A stretch of 16,032 bases of DNA from Baffinella frigidus (Eukaryota; Cryptophyceae; Cryptomonadales; Baffinellaceae): the NCBI GenBank assembly GCA_026770585.1, contig MU646347.1, positions 1,131,042 to 1,147,073 on the forward strand. Reading direction: 5' to 3'. Position 1 is the first letter of the stretch, and each line of letters begins with the position of its first letter. A model generated the notes under the pieces. The model saw only the letters and a list, made by a program, of their open reading frames with translations. It did not search any database and was not told the origin of the DNA. Of this stretch, positions 7,096 to 14,400 are shown piece by piece. The translations under genes and the position numbers were made by a program.

Positions 7096-7178
7096 ACCGC
7101 CTTTAGGAGGGTCCTCAGGTCCTAGGAATAGGCCTGCCGTAAGACCCCAGGGCGGTGCGTGTCCTTATTTGCGAGCCA
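7096..7178. repeat. Degenerate repeat K, copy 2
   Basis: Reads GGTCCTCAGGTCCTAGG, then GGCCTGCCGTAAGACC, then GGCGGTGCGTGTCC and TTTGCGAGCCATCC. It parallels 3428-3500 and 8921-8976. Weak outer complementarity (GCACACCGCC to GGCGGTGCGTGT). Confidence 0.5.
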
Positions 7179-7188
7179 TCCGTGCACA

Positions 7189-7277
7189 TTTAGGTCCTTT
7201 AGGTTCTTTTACCTCCCAACATAGGCGCACACCGGAACTGGTTCTGTAGAAAGGCCATGCTTCCTTTCGGATCACAT
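7189..7277 (-). mobile_element. Short retroposon-like repeat E1, copy c
   Basis: TTTAGGTCCTTTAGG (two tail units on the complementary strand), CTCCCAACATAGGCG, CACCGGAACTGGTTCTG, ending TTTCGGATCACAT. It is followed by CAAGCCCCCC, as is copy d. Only CACAT is shared by the two flanks, so no long duplication is visible. Confidence 0.85.
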
Positions 7278-7353
7278 CAAGCCCCCCAACGCTCCCCCCC
7301 TGTAGAGCAGGTCTGGTGTACAGTATGGCGCCACTCTAGAGGCAGGGTGGCGC

Positions 7354-7860
7354 CTGATGTAGGAGCAGCTGAAGCTCTCCGCAACGGGATTTACCTTCGG
7401 AACAAGACAGAATCTGTCCCGCTGTCTTTTGCTTTCAACGCCGAAGATGGGGCGCCCCATTGAATACATTTAGAGCAGGAATCCGTAGAAACGCTGCAGG
7501 CCAAAGAGAGTCTAAACGTATTGATTGAGGAGCTCAGATTAACTGAGGCAGAGCTAGAACATGCGTCAGGAGGTGTGTATTGAAGAACACGAGGAAATGG
7601 GCACGAGGCCCTAAACCCCATGTGGGTAGAGTGGGGAACTCTGAGCGGGGTATAAAATGGACCTATCATAGTCTGGTTAAGGCACGAGTTAGGCAATAAC
7701 GGCGAAGCCTCTTTAATAAATTCAGTAATCAGTAATCACGTGGTCGCCCCTGCATATCCAGCCACATCTTCGGCGTTGAAAGCCTAAGATAGCGGGACAG
7801 ATTCTGTCTTCTTCCGAGAGTAAATCCCGTTGCGGAGAGCTTCAGCTGCTCCTACATCAG
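7354..7860. mobile_element. 507-bp foldback-type structure with 96-bp inverted arms
   Basis: Left arm 7354-7449 (CTGATGTAGGAGCAGCTG ... GCCGAAGATG) is the reverse complement of right arm 7765-7860, with equal lengths and moderate divergence. The spacer is 315 bp and contains repeat F copy 2. Ends are CTGATG/CATCAG. It could be a non-autonomous transposon or two inverted copies of a 96-bp repeat. Open frames inside are short and unsupported. Confidence 0.7.
7641..7734 (+). repeat. Repeat F, copy 2, with TATA-like motif
   Basis: 94 bp matching 2439-2532. It begins CTGAGCGGGGTATAAAATGG, where TATAAAA at 7651-7657 resembles a eukaryotic TATA box, but copy 1 has TATAATA and no gene follows either copy. 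Could be a piece of a larger retroelement. Confidence 0.75.
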
Positions 7861-8064
7861 ACCTAAAGGACTAAAGGACCTGAAGGCGTGTCCCCACACA
7901 CTGGACTTCGAAGAGGGTTTGAAAAACCTCTGAAGCGATCAGGCCTACGACCCTACGGTAGGCAACCAGTAGGGACATAGGGGGGGTTCCTACGGATAAT
8001 GTAACGGAAAGTCGGCCCGATGTGGGCCGAAAATCCCTTCGTAGCCCGCTATGTGGTGTGTGTA
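7861..8064. other. Spacer with isolated E-type tail units and a small hairpin
   Basis: ACCTAAAGGACTAAAGGACC at 7861-7880 is the 9-bp E tail without an E body. TCGGCCC/GGGCCGA (8012-8018, 8024-8030) is a perfect 7-bp stem with a GATGT loop. No gene. Confidence 0.5.
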
Positions 8065-8305
8065 TCTAGGATAATAACCTTATTGTCGAAATGGGCTCCG
8101 CGCGGAAAAAATCGAAGTCAGGTCAGCAAACATTTTTCCATTTTTTGCCTTTTTGTGTCATCTTATGGGTGGGAAATGCTATTTTGAGATTAAAAACATG
8201 CCTATAGATAAAGGTCATTTTTTTGGAAAATTCCCTGATTTCCTGACCAGACCTGGATTCCGCGCGAAGCCCATTTCGACAATACCGCCTCTAGGATAAT
8301 AACCT
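8065..8305. mobile_element. Hairpin element D4 flanked by 16-bp direct repeats
   Basis: The element spans 8081-8284 (204 bp), starting TATTGTCGAAATGGGC and ending GCCCATTTCGACAATA. Further matching (CCGCGCGGA versus TCCGCGCG) gives TIRs of about 25 bp. The sequence TCTAGGATAATAACCT is present at 8065-8080, abutting the left TIR, and at 8290-8305, 5 bases after the right TIR. The AT-rich interior has no reading frame. Confidence 0.82.
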
Positions 8306-8313
8306 GACCGCCA

Positions 8314-8340
8314 AGATTTCGTTGATTTCGTTGATTTCGT
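8314..8340 (+). repeat. Tandem 9-mer, three units
   Basis: GATTTCGTT repeated as GATTTCGTTGATTTCGTT then GATTTCGTG: a small minisatellite just after the D4 flank. On minus it reads as repeated NEI codons. Confidence 0.75.
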
Positions 8341-8474
8341 GTTTATTAAACAGGATTGTCGGTGTCAGCCCATGCCATCCCCAAGCTAGGACCGGGTCGG
8401 CCTTACTTCCCAAATAGAGCATTGGGCTCCGCCCGCTGTGGTTCAAGGGGCCGCTCCAGACATGCGTTTTATCC

Positions 8475-8563
8475 TTGAGGTCCTTTAGGTTCTTCGAGCT
8501 CCCAGCATTGGCGGACACCGGAACTCGTTCTGTAGAAAGGCCTTGCTTCCTTTCGGATCACAT
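8475..8563 (-). mobile_element. Short retroposon-like repeat E1, copy d
   Basis: TTGAGGTCCTTTAGG, TTCTTCGAGCTCCCAGC, GGCGGACACCGGAACTCG, ending TTTCGGATCACAT. It is close to copies c and f. The minus frame translates as part of the common FYRTSSGVRLCWELEEP-type peptide of E1. Confidence 0.87.
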
Positions 8564-8604
8564 CAAGCCCCCCTGTACAGAGGATCGCGGCAGAAACCGG
8601 CTTG

Positions 8605-8723
8605 TAGGTCCTTTAGGTCCTTTAGGTTTTAATTTCTCCCAACATATGCCAACGACACGCCGTTCCGTAGAAGGGATCTGCAGGGAAAGCATTTTTGCTT
8701 TCGGATCGCGTTTAGCTCTCAGT
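8605..8723 (-). mobile_element. Short retroposon-like repeat E2, copy a
   Basis: Three 9-bp tail units (TAGGTCCTTTAGGTCC, TTTAGG), then TTTCTCCCAACATATGCC, ACGACACGCCGTTCCG, CTGCAGGGAAAGC, ending TTTCGGATCGCG and TTTAGCTCTC. It shares a skeleton with E1 (CTCCCAACATA, CGTAGAA, CTTTCGGATC) but a different middle. GAAAGCA/TGCTTTC (8685-8691, 8696-8702) forms a stem near its inferred 5' end. Confidence 0.85.
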
Positions 8724-8814
8724 GAATTTTAAGCGTTCAGCCCTGGATGCCTAAACCGGCAGATACAGGGGTCTCCCGAAGTTGAGGACACGCCCTGGCC
8801 CTAGGGTGGTCCTA

Positions 8815-8917
8815 TATCCCTTAAGTGACCAGGCCTCCAAATTTGGGGGCCTGAGGTCCTAGGCTGGTCCTAGGGCCCTACGGTAGGGCGTATGAGCCTA
8901 CTGGCCACTTAAGGGAT
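8815..8917. mobile_element. TIR element, family B, copy 2
   Basis: 103 bp from TATCCCTTAAGTGACCAGGC to CTACTGGCCACTTAAGGGAT, interior CCTAGGGCCCTACGGTAGGG. The right-hand TA reads TG. Confidence 0.83.
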
Positions 8918-8920
8918 GCT

Positions 8921-8976
8921 CCTAGGACCAGCCCTACTGTAGGACCCTACGGCGGTACGTTTCCTTCATTCCGAGC
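8921..8976. repeat. Degenerate repeat K, copy 3
   Basis: TCCTAGGACCAGCCCTACTG, CCCTACGGCGGTACG, TTCCGAGCCACATG, parallel to 3428-3500 and 7096-7178. Confidence 0.5.
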
Positions 8977-9015
8977 CACATGTCCCCCCCCCCCCTAGGT
9001 CCTGGAGGTTCTTTT

Positions 9016-9062
9016 AACCTCAAGGACCTTGAGGTTTTGTCCGTCAGCGGGTCACGACCCGC
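9016..9062. other. Two adjacent perfect palindromes
   Basis: AACCTCAAGG, A, CCTTGAGGTT (9016-9036) is built from degenerate E-tail units placed head to head. GCGGGTC, AC, GACCCGC is at 9047-9062. A similar AGCGGGTC/GACCCGCT stem lies at 13579-13609, also just before a family B copy. Confidence 0.7.
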
Positions 9063-9087
9063 CTGCGTCGTCAACTTCCGCGAAGAA

Positions 9088-9192
9088 TATCCCTTAAGTG
9101 GCCAGTAGGCGCATACGCCCTACCGTAGGGCCCTAGGACCTGCCTAGGACCTGTCGGGGGTCGATATTGACCCTCTCGCCACTTGAGGGATA
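9088..9192. mobile_element. TIR element, family B, copy 3
   Basis: 105 bp from TATCCCTTAAGTGGCCAG to GCCACTTGAGGGATA, interior CGCCCTACCGTAGGG and two CCTAGGACCTG units, closest to copy 1 at 1769. TA at both ends. Confidence 0.87.
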
Positions 9193-9257
9193 ACAGCTTT
9201 GACAAGGCGTGTCCCTAGATGCGCCAGGCTCAGGTCCTGCTGCGCCACGCTCCACGT

Positions 9258-10136
9258 TGAGAAAACACCCTGAACGCTCAACGCCAAACGCTACACGCTA
9301 AACGCTAAACGCTAAACGCTAGACCATAAACCCTACACCCTAAACCCTAAATCCTAAACCCTACGCGCTGAAGGCTCAACGCTAAACGATCAACGTTCAA
9401 AATAACGAAATCAACGCCAAACGATAAAACGATAAATGCTAAAACCTAAAGCCTTAACCCTTGACCCTAAACTCTCGACCCTCAAACCTAAGCCCTCAAC
9501 CCTAAACACTAAAACCTGAGCCCTAAGCCCTAAACCCTAAACCCCAAACCCTAAACCCTAAACCCTACACCCTACACCCTACACCCTACACCCTACACCC
9601 TACACCCTACACCCTAAACCATAAACCCTGAACCCTAAACGCTCAACGCCAAACGCCAAACGCTAAACGCTGAACGCTAGACCCTAAACCCTAAATCCTA
9701 AATCCTAGACCCTCGACCCTAAACCGTAAACCCCAAACCCAAACCTTAAACCCTGAACCCCAAACCCTGAACCCTACACCCAAACCTCGAACCCTACATC
9801 CATCCAACCTGCAATCCTACAACCTACAACCTAAACCCTCAAACCTAAACGCTAAACCTAAACCCTAAACCACAAACCCCAAACCATAAACCCCAAACCC
9901 TGAGCCAATATCTCAAACCCTGGACCCTAAACCCTGGACCCTAAACCCTAAACCCTGAACCCTGAACTCTACCTTATACCCACTACACCCCACCCCCTAC
10001 CCTCTACCACCTACCCCCTACCCCCTTCCCCCTACCCCCTAAACTATACACCCTACACCCTACACCCCACAACCTACACCCTACACCCTACACCCTACAT
10101 CCAACAACCTACGCCCTAAACGCTAAACGCTAAATC

Positions 10137-10196
<60 letters not shown>

Positions 10197-10933
10197 ACCC
10201 AAAACCCTCAACCCAAAACCCTCAACCCTCAGCCCTCATCCCTCAACACGCGACACGCAACCCTCAACCCTCAACCCTCTACTCTCGACTCTGAAACCTA
10301 CACCATAAACCTCTTTACCAAAATGATAAACCCTAAACACAAACCCCTAAACCTTATGCCCTGAACCTTACATCAGCAAACTTAGACCCTAAAACCTGAA
10401 TCTTGAACCCTAAACCAGAAACCCTAAATCCTTTACTCTAAACCCTAAACTCTAAACCCTTCCCGACACCCCTCACACCCAAACCCCTAATCCCTAAACC
10501 CTAAACCCTAAACCCTAAACCCAACACACTGAACCCTAAACCCTAAACCCTAAACCCTAAACCCTAAACCCTAAACCCTAAACCCTAAACCCTAAAACCT
10601 AAACAATAAACCCTTTAACCTCAACCCTAACCCTAAACTCTGAATTCCAAACCCTAAACCATAAATCATGACCCACAAAACATAAAACATAAACCATAAA
10701 CCCTCAGCCCTAAACCCTACACCCTAAACCTTAAACCTTAATCCCAAAACCCCAAACCCCAAACTCTAAGCCCTAAAACCTGAACCCTAAACCCTAAACC
10801 CTAAACCCTAAACCCTAAACCCTAAACCCTAAACCCTAAACCCTAAACCACAAACCATAAACCATAAACCCTAAACCCTAAACCCTATACACTTCACCCT
10901 AAACACTCAACCTTCAACCCTCCACCCTCCACC

Positions 10934-10992
<59 letters not shown>

Positions 10993-11031
10993 GACCCTCA
11001 ACCCTCACCCCTCACCCCTCCACCCTCCACC

Positions 11032-11090
<59 letters not shown>

Positions 11091-11091
11091 G

Positions 11092-11126
<35 letters not shown>

Positions 11127-11640
11127 ACCCTAATACCTAAAACCTAAAACCTAAACCCCCTACACCCTACACCCTACACCCTACACCACGCACCCTACAC
11201 CCTATACCCTACACTCTACACCCTATACCCTTTACCCTTCATCCTACTCCCCACACCTTACACCCAACACCCTAAACTCTAACCCCTAAACCCCAAACCC
11301 TAAATCCTACACTCTACGCCCTACACCCTACACCCTACACCCTACACCTTACACCCTACACCCAACACCCTACACCCTACACCCTGCACCCTACACCCTC
11401 AATCCCTCAACCATCAACCCTGAACTCTAAACTCTGATCTCTAAACCCTAAAATCTAAGCCCTGAACCCTAAACCCTTAACCCCAAACCCCAAACCCTAA
11501 ACCTCAAACCTTAAACCCCAAACCCTGAAACTTAAATCCTACACCCTACACCCTACACCCTAAACCCTAAACCCTAAACCCTTAACCCTAAACCCTAAAC
11601 CCTAAACCCTAAACCCTAAACCCTCAAACTAATTCCCACC
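9258..11640 (+). repeat. Telomere-like degenerate 7-mer field II
   Basis: About 2.4 kb of CCCTAAA-family 7-mers in the same orientation as field I. It is organised in homogenised blocks: CGCTAAA/CGCTCAA at 9262-9325 and 9635-9680; CCCTACA at about 9561-9615; CCCTCAA at 10136-10195; perfect CCCTAAA at about 10530-10595 and 10790-10850; CCCTCAA/CCCTCCA at 10905-11130; CCCTACA at about 11160-11190 and 11325-11395; CCCTAAA again at 11550-11625. A CCCCCTA stretch at 9990-10050 resembles 1060-1095 in field I, suggesting shared ancestry. No gene. Confidence 0.95.
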
Positions 11641-11844
11641 CCCTAACCTAATTCAGGGTCGAGAGTTTAGAGTTCATTGTTTTAACACACCCCTTCCACA
11701 ATTCAGACACACCTTTCTTACCTCTCTACTCGGTCGTTCCATCGAAACCCTTGCTCTTAGATTTCGAATTTCCAAAGCTTTTGTCCGGTCGAGCTCTCTA
11801 TCTCTTTCGCTTTCTCTCTCTCTCTAGCGCACGCGCCATGCTGT
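11641..11844. other. Right flank of field II
   Basis: A short G-orientation remnant (AGGGTCGAGAGTTTAGAGTT, 11654-11673), unassigned sequence, and a CT-rich microsatellite near 11800-11825. No gene supported. Confidence 0.45.
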
Positions 11845-11967
11845 TCGCGTTTTGCACTTTTATTCACCACAATAATCCCTAGAACGCACCAACCTTTCCC
11901 CCCTCCCACCTCATACATGTACACACCACACCCCACGAATCTTTCCCCTCGAAGATTTTGAAATTGT
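11845..11967 (-). repeat. Repeat G, copy 1 (matches the 3' flank of the 14401 gene)
   Basis: CGCGTTTTGCACTTTTATTCA, CCACAATA, ACGCACCAACCTTTCCCCC, ACCCCACGAATC, CTTTCCCCTCGAAGATTT. It matches 14256-14398, the sequence just downstream of the minus-strand gene. The encoded minus peptides (NLRGERFVGCGVY versus NLRGERFLGCGVY) are alike, but the frame drifts beyond, so I treat it as non-coding. Confidence 0.75.
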
Positions 11968-12058
11968 GGCACCCCTTGAGGCCAGAAAAGGGACTTTTTA
12001 AAAAACGGGGTTCCTTACAAGTGGGGTGGTGTGTAGTAATTTTCACATTTTCGGTGCA

Positions 12059-12102
12059 TTTGGTCACGTAGCCCGCGGATATCCGCGGGCTGCGTGACCA
12101 AA
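12059..12102. other. 44-bp loopless palindrome
   Basis: TTTGGTCACGTAGCCCGCGG, AT|AT, CCGCGGGCTGCGTGACCAAA: 22-bp arms with a single mismatch and no spacer. It contains SacII-like CCGCGG in each arm and CACGT in one. Not part of any repeat family in the window. Confidence 0.85.
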
Positions 12103-12183
12103 CGCGCCCGTGACTGATACAAATTCCAACAACCACATTTAATAAATACTCCCTCTTTCAGCCTCTAGTGGCAAGCCTCTCGA

Positions 12184-12224
12184 CTTTTGCACCTTGTTTC
12201 ACCACAATACACACACTCCGCACC
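12184..12224 (-). repeat. Repeat G, fragment 2
   Basis: TTTTGCACCTTGTTTCACCA, CAATACACACACTCCGCACC: left part and a piece of the middle of repeat G only. Confidence 0.6.
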
Positions 12225-12266
12225 TTCTCCCCCCCCCTGTAAATCTACGACCGGTCGTACAGGTCG

Positions 12267-12310
12267 TACAGGGGTACCTCGCTCATAAGAAAGCGCCCCT
12301 CCCCCTCCCA
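12267..12310. mobile_element. TIR element, family C, copy 6 (left half only)
   Basis: TACAGGGGTACCTCGCTC, ATAAGAAAGCGCCCC, then the match ends. No right arm follows. It is preceded by a direct repeat of GGTCGTACA (12253-12261, 12262-12270), whose last bases merge into the TIR. Confidence 0.8.
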
Positions 12311-12428
12311 CAGTAGACTGAGTTGACTTAGACAGCTCCAATAGCTCCAAGGGACTAGGGCCTACCCCCTTTACAAACAAGGAAACAATGTTGACTCACA
12401 CAAGACTCCAGCTCTTCCATTCCTTTCC

Positions 12429-12517
12429 TTTAGGTCCTTTAGGTTCTTCGAGCTCCCAACATAGACGGACACCGGAACTTGTTCTGCAGCAAAGCCATGC
12501 TTCTTTTCGGATCACAT
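12429..12517 (-). mobile_element. Short retroposon-like repeat E1, copy e
   Basis: TTTAGGTCCTTTAGG, TTCTTCGAGCTCCCAAC, GACGGACACCGGAACTTG, ending TTTCGGATCACAT. CATTCCT lies on both sides (12418-12424 and 12515-12521), a possible 7-bp target duplication overlapping the element end. Confidence 0.85.
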
Positions 12518-12547
12518 TCCTCGCTGCCTTGCCTTGCCTCACAGCCG

Positions 12548-12620
12548 TATCCCTTAAGTGCCCAGTAGGCTCGTACGCCCTACACTGTACCGAAGGGCCC
12601 TAGGACCTGCCCAGGACCTC
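12548..12620. mobile_element. Family B element, truncated
   Basis: Starts TATCCCTTAAGTGCCCAG, continues GGGCCCTAGGACCTGCCC, but has no closing TIR. E2 copy b follows from 12627, so the right half was lost or replaced at the E2 junction. Confidence 0.72.
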
Positions 12621-12626
12621 CTGCCC

Positions 12627-12737
12627 TTTAGGTCCTTTAGGTGTTAATTTCTCCTAACATGGCCCAACGACACGCCCTTCCGTAGAAAGGACTGCAGAGA
12701 AAGCATTTTTGCTTTCGGGTCGCGTTCAGCTCTCCAG
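12627..12737 (-). mobile_element. Short retroposon-like repeat E2, copy b
   Basis: Tail TTTAGGTCCTTTAGG, then CTCCTAACATGGCCC, ACGACACGCCCTTCCG, CTGCAGAGAAAGC, ending TTTCGGGTCGCG and TTCAGCTCTCC. Same length and order as copy a, including the GAAAGCA/TGCTTTC stem. Confidence 0.85.
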
Positions 12738-12896
12738 TGCAGAGGCTCGTGTAGAGGGGATAGAGGGTGACTCTGTTGGGGCGTTTGGAGGTATACCAAT
12801 TGGCGACCATGCCCGCGCACACACCGAGCCCAAGTCAGCCTTTATGAGGCTCATGGTATCCCATGGTTGAAGTATCCCTTAAGTGACCAGCCAACA
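12738..12896. other. Spacer with a family B end fragment at 12873-12892
   Basis: Mostly unassigned. TATCCCTTAAGTGACCAGCC at 12873-12892 is a family B left end cut off 4 bases before the D2 element. Confidence 0.6.
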
Positions 12897-13048
12897 TTAT
12901 CTCAGAAAAGGGATTCTAAAATTCATTTTATTAAGTCAATTCCTATACAAATTCGTCCACTTATTCTTTTCTCTACGCATAAGTTGACATATTTGCAGGG
13001 GAATTGACTTAAAAAACGAATTTTAAAGGAATCCCTTTTCTGAGATAA
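12897..13048. mobile_element. Hairpin MITE-like element D2, copy 2
   Basis: 152 bp from TTATCTCAGAAAAGGGATTC to GGAATCCCTTTTCTGAGATAA-type end. Arms extend through AAGTCAATTCC/GGAATTGACTT. It differs from copy 1 in the arms and more in the loop. A small stem, CGGGTGA/TCACCCG with a 4-base loop (13053-13070), follows immediately. Confidence 0.88.
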
Positions 13049-13097
13049 AACACGGGTGACTCATCACCCGCGCCTCGCACAAAACTTTTTCGCGCCC

Positions 13098-13218
13098 TAC
13101 AGGGGTACCTCGCTCATAAGAAACGCCCCCCTCCTAGGATCCTACAGTAGGACCATGCCTAGGGCCCTATGGTGGTCCTAGGGGGGGGGGCGTTTCTTAT
13201 GAGCGAGGTATCCCTGTA
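13098..13218. mobile_element. TIR element, family C, copy 7
   Basis: 121 bp with both TIRs. One change in the right arm (GGTATCCCTGTA). Interior CCTACAGTAGGACC, CCCTATGGTGGTCC. TA at both ends. Confidence 0.88.
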
Positions 13219-13458
13219 GAGGGGCCTAACGCAGGCTGAAGTAGGCATGTGAGAGCGGCAATCACCTCCTAGTGCCTCCTAGCAGATGCCTACAAAGTCT
13301 CACATCGATCCTCCGTTGGTAAGTGCTCCTGGAATTATTTTGCTGCACTGCGCATGTTGGTACATTTTGGTACATGCTCCAACCACGGACACCCCACAAG
13401 GTGAGCCGAGGGGTGAGAGGATTGTGTGGGGTGGGTGAGGTGAGGTGAGCTTAGTCAT
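13219..13458. other. Spacer, no gene seen
   Basis: Contains a GGTGAG-rich minisatellite-like run (13400-13450, on minus CCTCACC-type) and CATGTTGGTACATTTTGGTA near 13353, with an internal direct repeat TTGGTACAT. Short open frames lack support. Confidence 0.4.
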
Positions 13459-13521
13459 TTCTACGGAAGGGCGTGTCGTTGGCATATGTTGGGAGCATTT
13501 AAAACCTAAAGGACCTAAAGG
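13459..13521 (+). mobile_element. Short retroposon-like repeat E2, copy c (5'-truncated)
   Basis: TTCTACGGAAGGGCGTGTC, ATATGTTGGGAGCATTT, AAAACCTAAAGGACC then TAAAGG. It is complete at the tail end and lacks the part beginning GATCCGAAAGC, the truncation polarity expected of target-primed retrotransposition. Confidence 0.82.
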
Positions 13522-13578
13522 CTAGACACCAGAATAGTCGGTCGGCCCAAATGTGGGACAGCTAGAAAAACGCGTCAG

Positions 13579-13716
13579 AGCGGGTCCTTTAGGTCATTTT
13601 CGACCCGCTGGCCACTTAACCCTTAAGTGGCCAGGCAGTCAAAGGACCTAAAGGTCCTGGGCAGGTCCTAGGGCCCCACGGTAGGGCGTATGAGCCTACT
13701 GGCCACTTGAGGGATA
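13579..13716. mobile_element. TIR element, family B, copy 4, with adjoining hairpins
   Basis: The element proper is about 13617-13716, beginning (A)ACCCTTAAGTGGCCAGGC, with interior GGGCCCCACGGTAGGGCG and end GGCCACTTGAGGGATA. Its left end is joined head to head with GGCCACTTAA (13610-13619), giving a 10-bp palindrome. Just before is AGCGGGTC/GACCCGCT (13579-13609). The left TATC is altered to TAAC. E-tail units are embedded at 13641-13655. Confidence 0.72.
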
Positions 13717-13727
13717 GCACCCCTGCT

Positions 13728-13843
13728 ACACGGTGCTCGGCCTTGAGGTCCTTGAGGTTCTTCGAGCTCCCAACATAGGCGGACACCGGAACTGGTTCTG
13801 TAGAAAGGCCATGCTTCCTTTCGGATCACACGGTGCTCGGCCT
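13728..13843 (-). mobile_element. E1 copy f with perfect 16-bp target-site duplication
   Basis: ACACGGTGCTCGGCCT occurs at 13728-13743 and 13828-13843, exactly 100 bp apart, enclosing the 84-bp E1 body 13744-13827 (TGAGGTCCTTGAGG ... CTTCCTTTCGGATC). The unoccupied target is visible in the gene copy at 14422-14437 (ACGGTGCTCGGCCTG), where no E1 is present. TSD length of 14-16 bp and a tail of 9-bp repeats fit LINE-type mobilisation. Confidence 0.88.
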
Positions 13844-13876
13844 GGGCATCGAGCAAGTGGAAAGCACGCGCCTCGC
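13831..13876 (-). pseudogene. Decayed fragment of the 3' end of the 14401 gene
   Basis: CGGTGCTCGGCCTGGGCATC, GAGCAAGTGGA aligns to 14423-14453. On minus it translates to FHLLDAQAEHR versus LHFLDAQAEHR at the C-terminus of the intact frame. The copy is cut at about 13876 by a telomere-like patch. Confidence 0.75.
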
Positions 13877-13896
13877 TCAACCCTGAACCCTGAACC

Positions 13897-13956
<60 letters not shown>

Positions 13957-13976
13957 ACTCTAAACCCTAAACCCTA
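13877..13976 (+). repeat. Telomere-like patch III
   Basis: CCCTGAA x2, CCCTCAA about ten units, then CTCTAAA and CCCTAAA x2. It is a nearly homogeneous 100-bp block inserted between a gene fragment and repeat G, the same orientation as fields I and II. Its plus frame gives a spurious STLNPQP repeat peptide. Confidence 0.92.
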
Positions 13977-14147
13977 AAGCGACCATCGCGCCTCGCTGGT
14001 CGCGTTTTGCACTTTTCTCCATCACAACCAACCCACGAATCGTTCCCCTCGTAGATCTCGAAAATTTGAAAGGGCATCGAGGATGCGGAGCGCACGCGGC
14101 TCGCGTTTCGCACCTTGATTCACCTCGCTCCACCCCCCCTCTCGTCC
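13977..14147 (-). repeat. Decayed gene-end + repeat G units
   Basis: Repeat G copy 3 at 14001-14070 (CGCGTTTTGCACTTTT, CCACGAATCGTTCCCCTC, with an internal deletion). A gene-end remnant at 14080-14098 translates on minus as LRILDAL, compare LHFLDAQ. G fragment 4 is at 14102-14129 (CGCGTTTCGCACCTTGATTC). The alternating order gene-end then G repeats that around 14401. Confidence 0.62.
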
Positions 14148-14232
14148 TTTAGGTCCGATAGGTTCTTCGAGCTCCCAACATAGGCGGACACCGGAACTGG
14201 TTCGGTAGAAAGGCCATGCTTCCTTTCGGATT
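14148..14232 (-). mobile_element. Short retroposon-like repeat E1, copy g
   Basis: TTTAGGTCCGATAGG, TTCTTCGAGCTCCCAAC, GGCGGACACCGGAACTGG, ending TTTCGGA. It joins straight into another gene-end remnant (14231-14250: TTCGAGCGAGTGGAGCACAC, minus VLHSLE). Confidence 0.85.
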
Positions 14233-14255
14233 CGAGCGAGTGGAGCACACGCGGC

Positions 14256-14398
14256 TCGTTTTTTGCACTTTAATTCATAACGCTACATGCACGCAACCCA
14301 CCATTCATCACAATACCTACACGCACCCACCTTTCCCCCATACACACCTGATACACACCGCACCCCAAGAATCTTTCCCCTCGTAGATTTCGAATTGT
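14256..14398 (-). repeat. Repeat G, copy 5: 3' flank of the minus-strand gene
   Basis: TTTTTTGCACTTTAATTCAT, ACGCACCCACCTTTCCCCC, ACCCCAAGAATC, CTTTCCCCTCGTAGATTTC. It begins 2 bases past the gene's stop codon and so would be its 3' untranslated region. Copies at 11845, 12184, 14001 and 14102 lack the gene body. Confidence 0.7.
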
Positions 14399-14400
14399 CT

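Noticed and set aside
7651-7657. TATAAAA as a working promoter
   Set aside because: No credible gene follows, and the other copy of the repeat has TATAATA.
8475-8563. tRNA-type B box in E1 (GGTTCTTCGAGCTCC)
   Set aside because: It has a two-base insertion relative to GGTTCGANTCC, sits next to the tail, and no A box lies at the right distance. A tRNA-derived SINE is not supported.
13733-13963. Plus-strand frame ending in STLNPQP repeats
   Set aside because: It is E1 plus the CCCTCAA patch read in frame; a repeat translation only.
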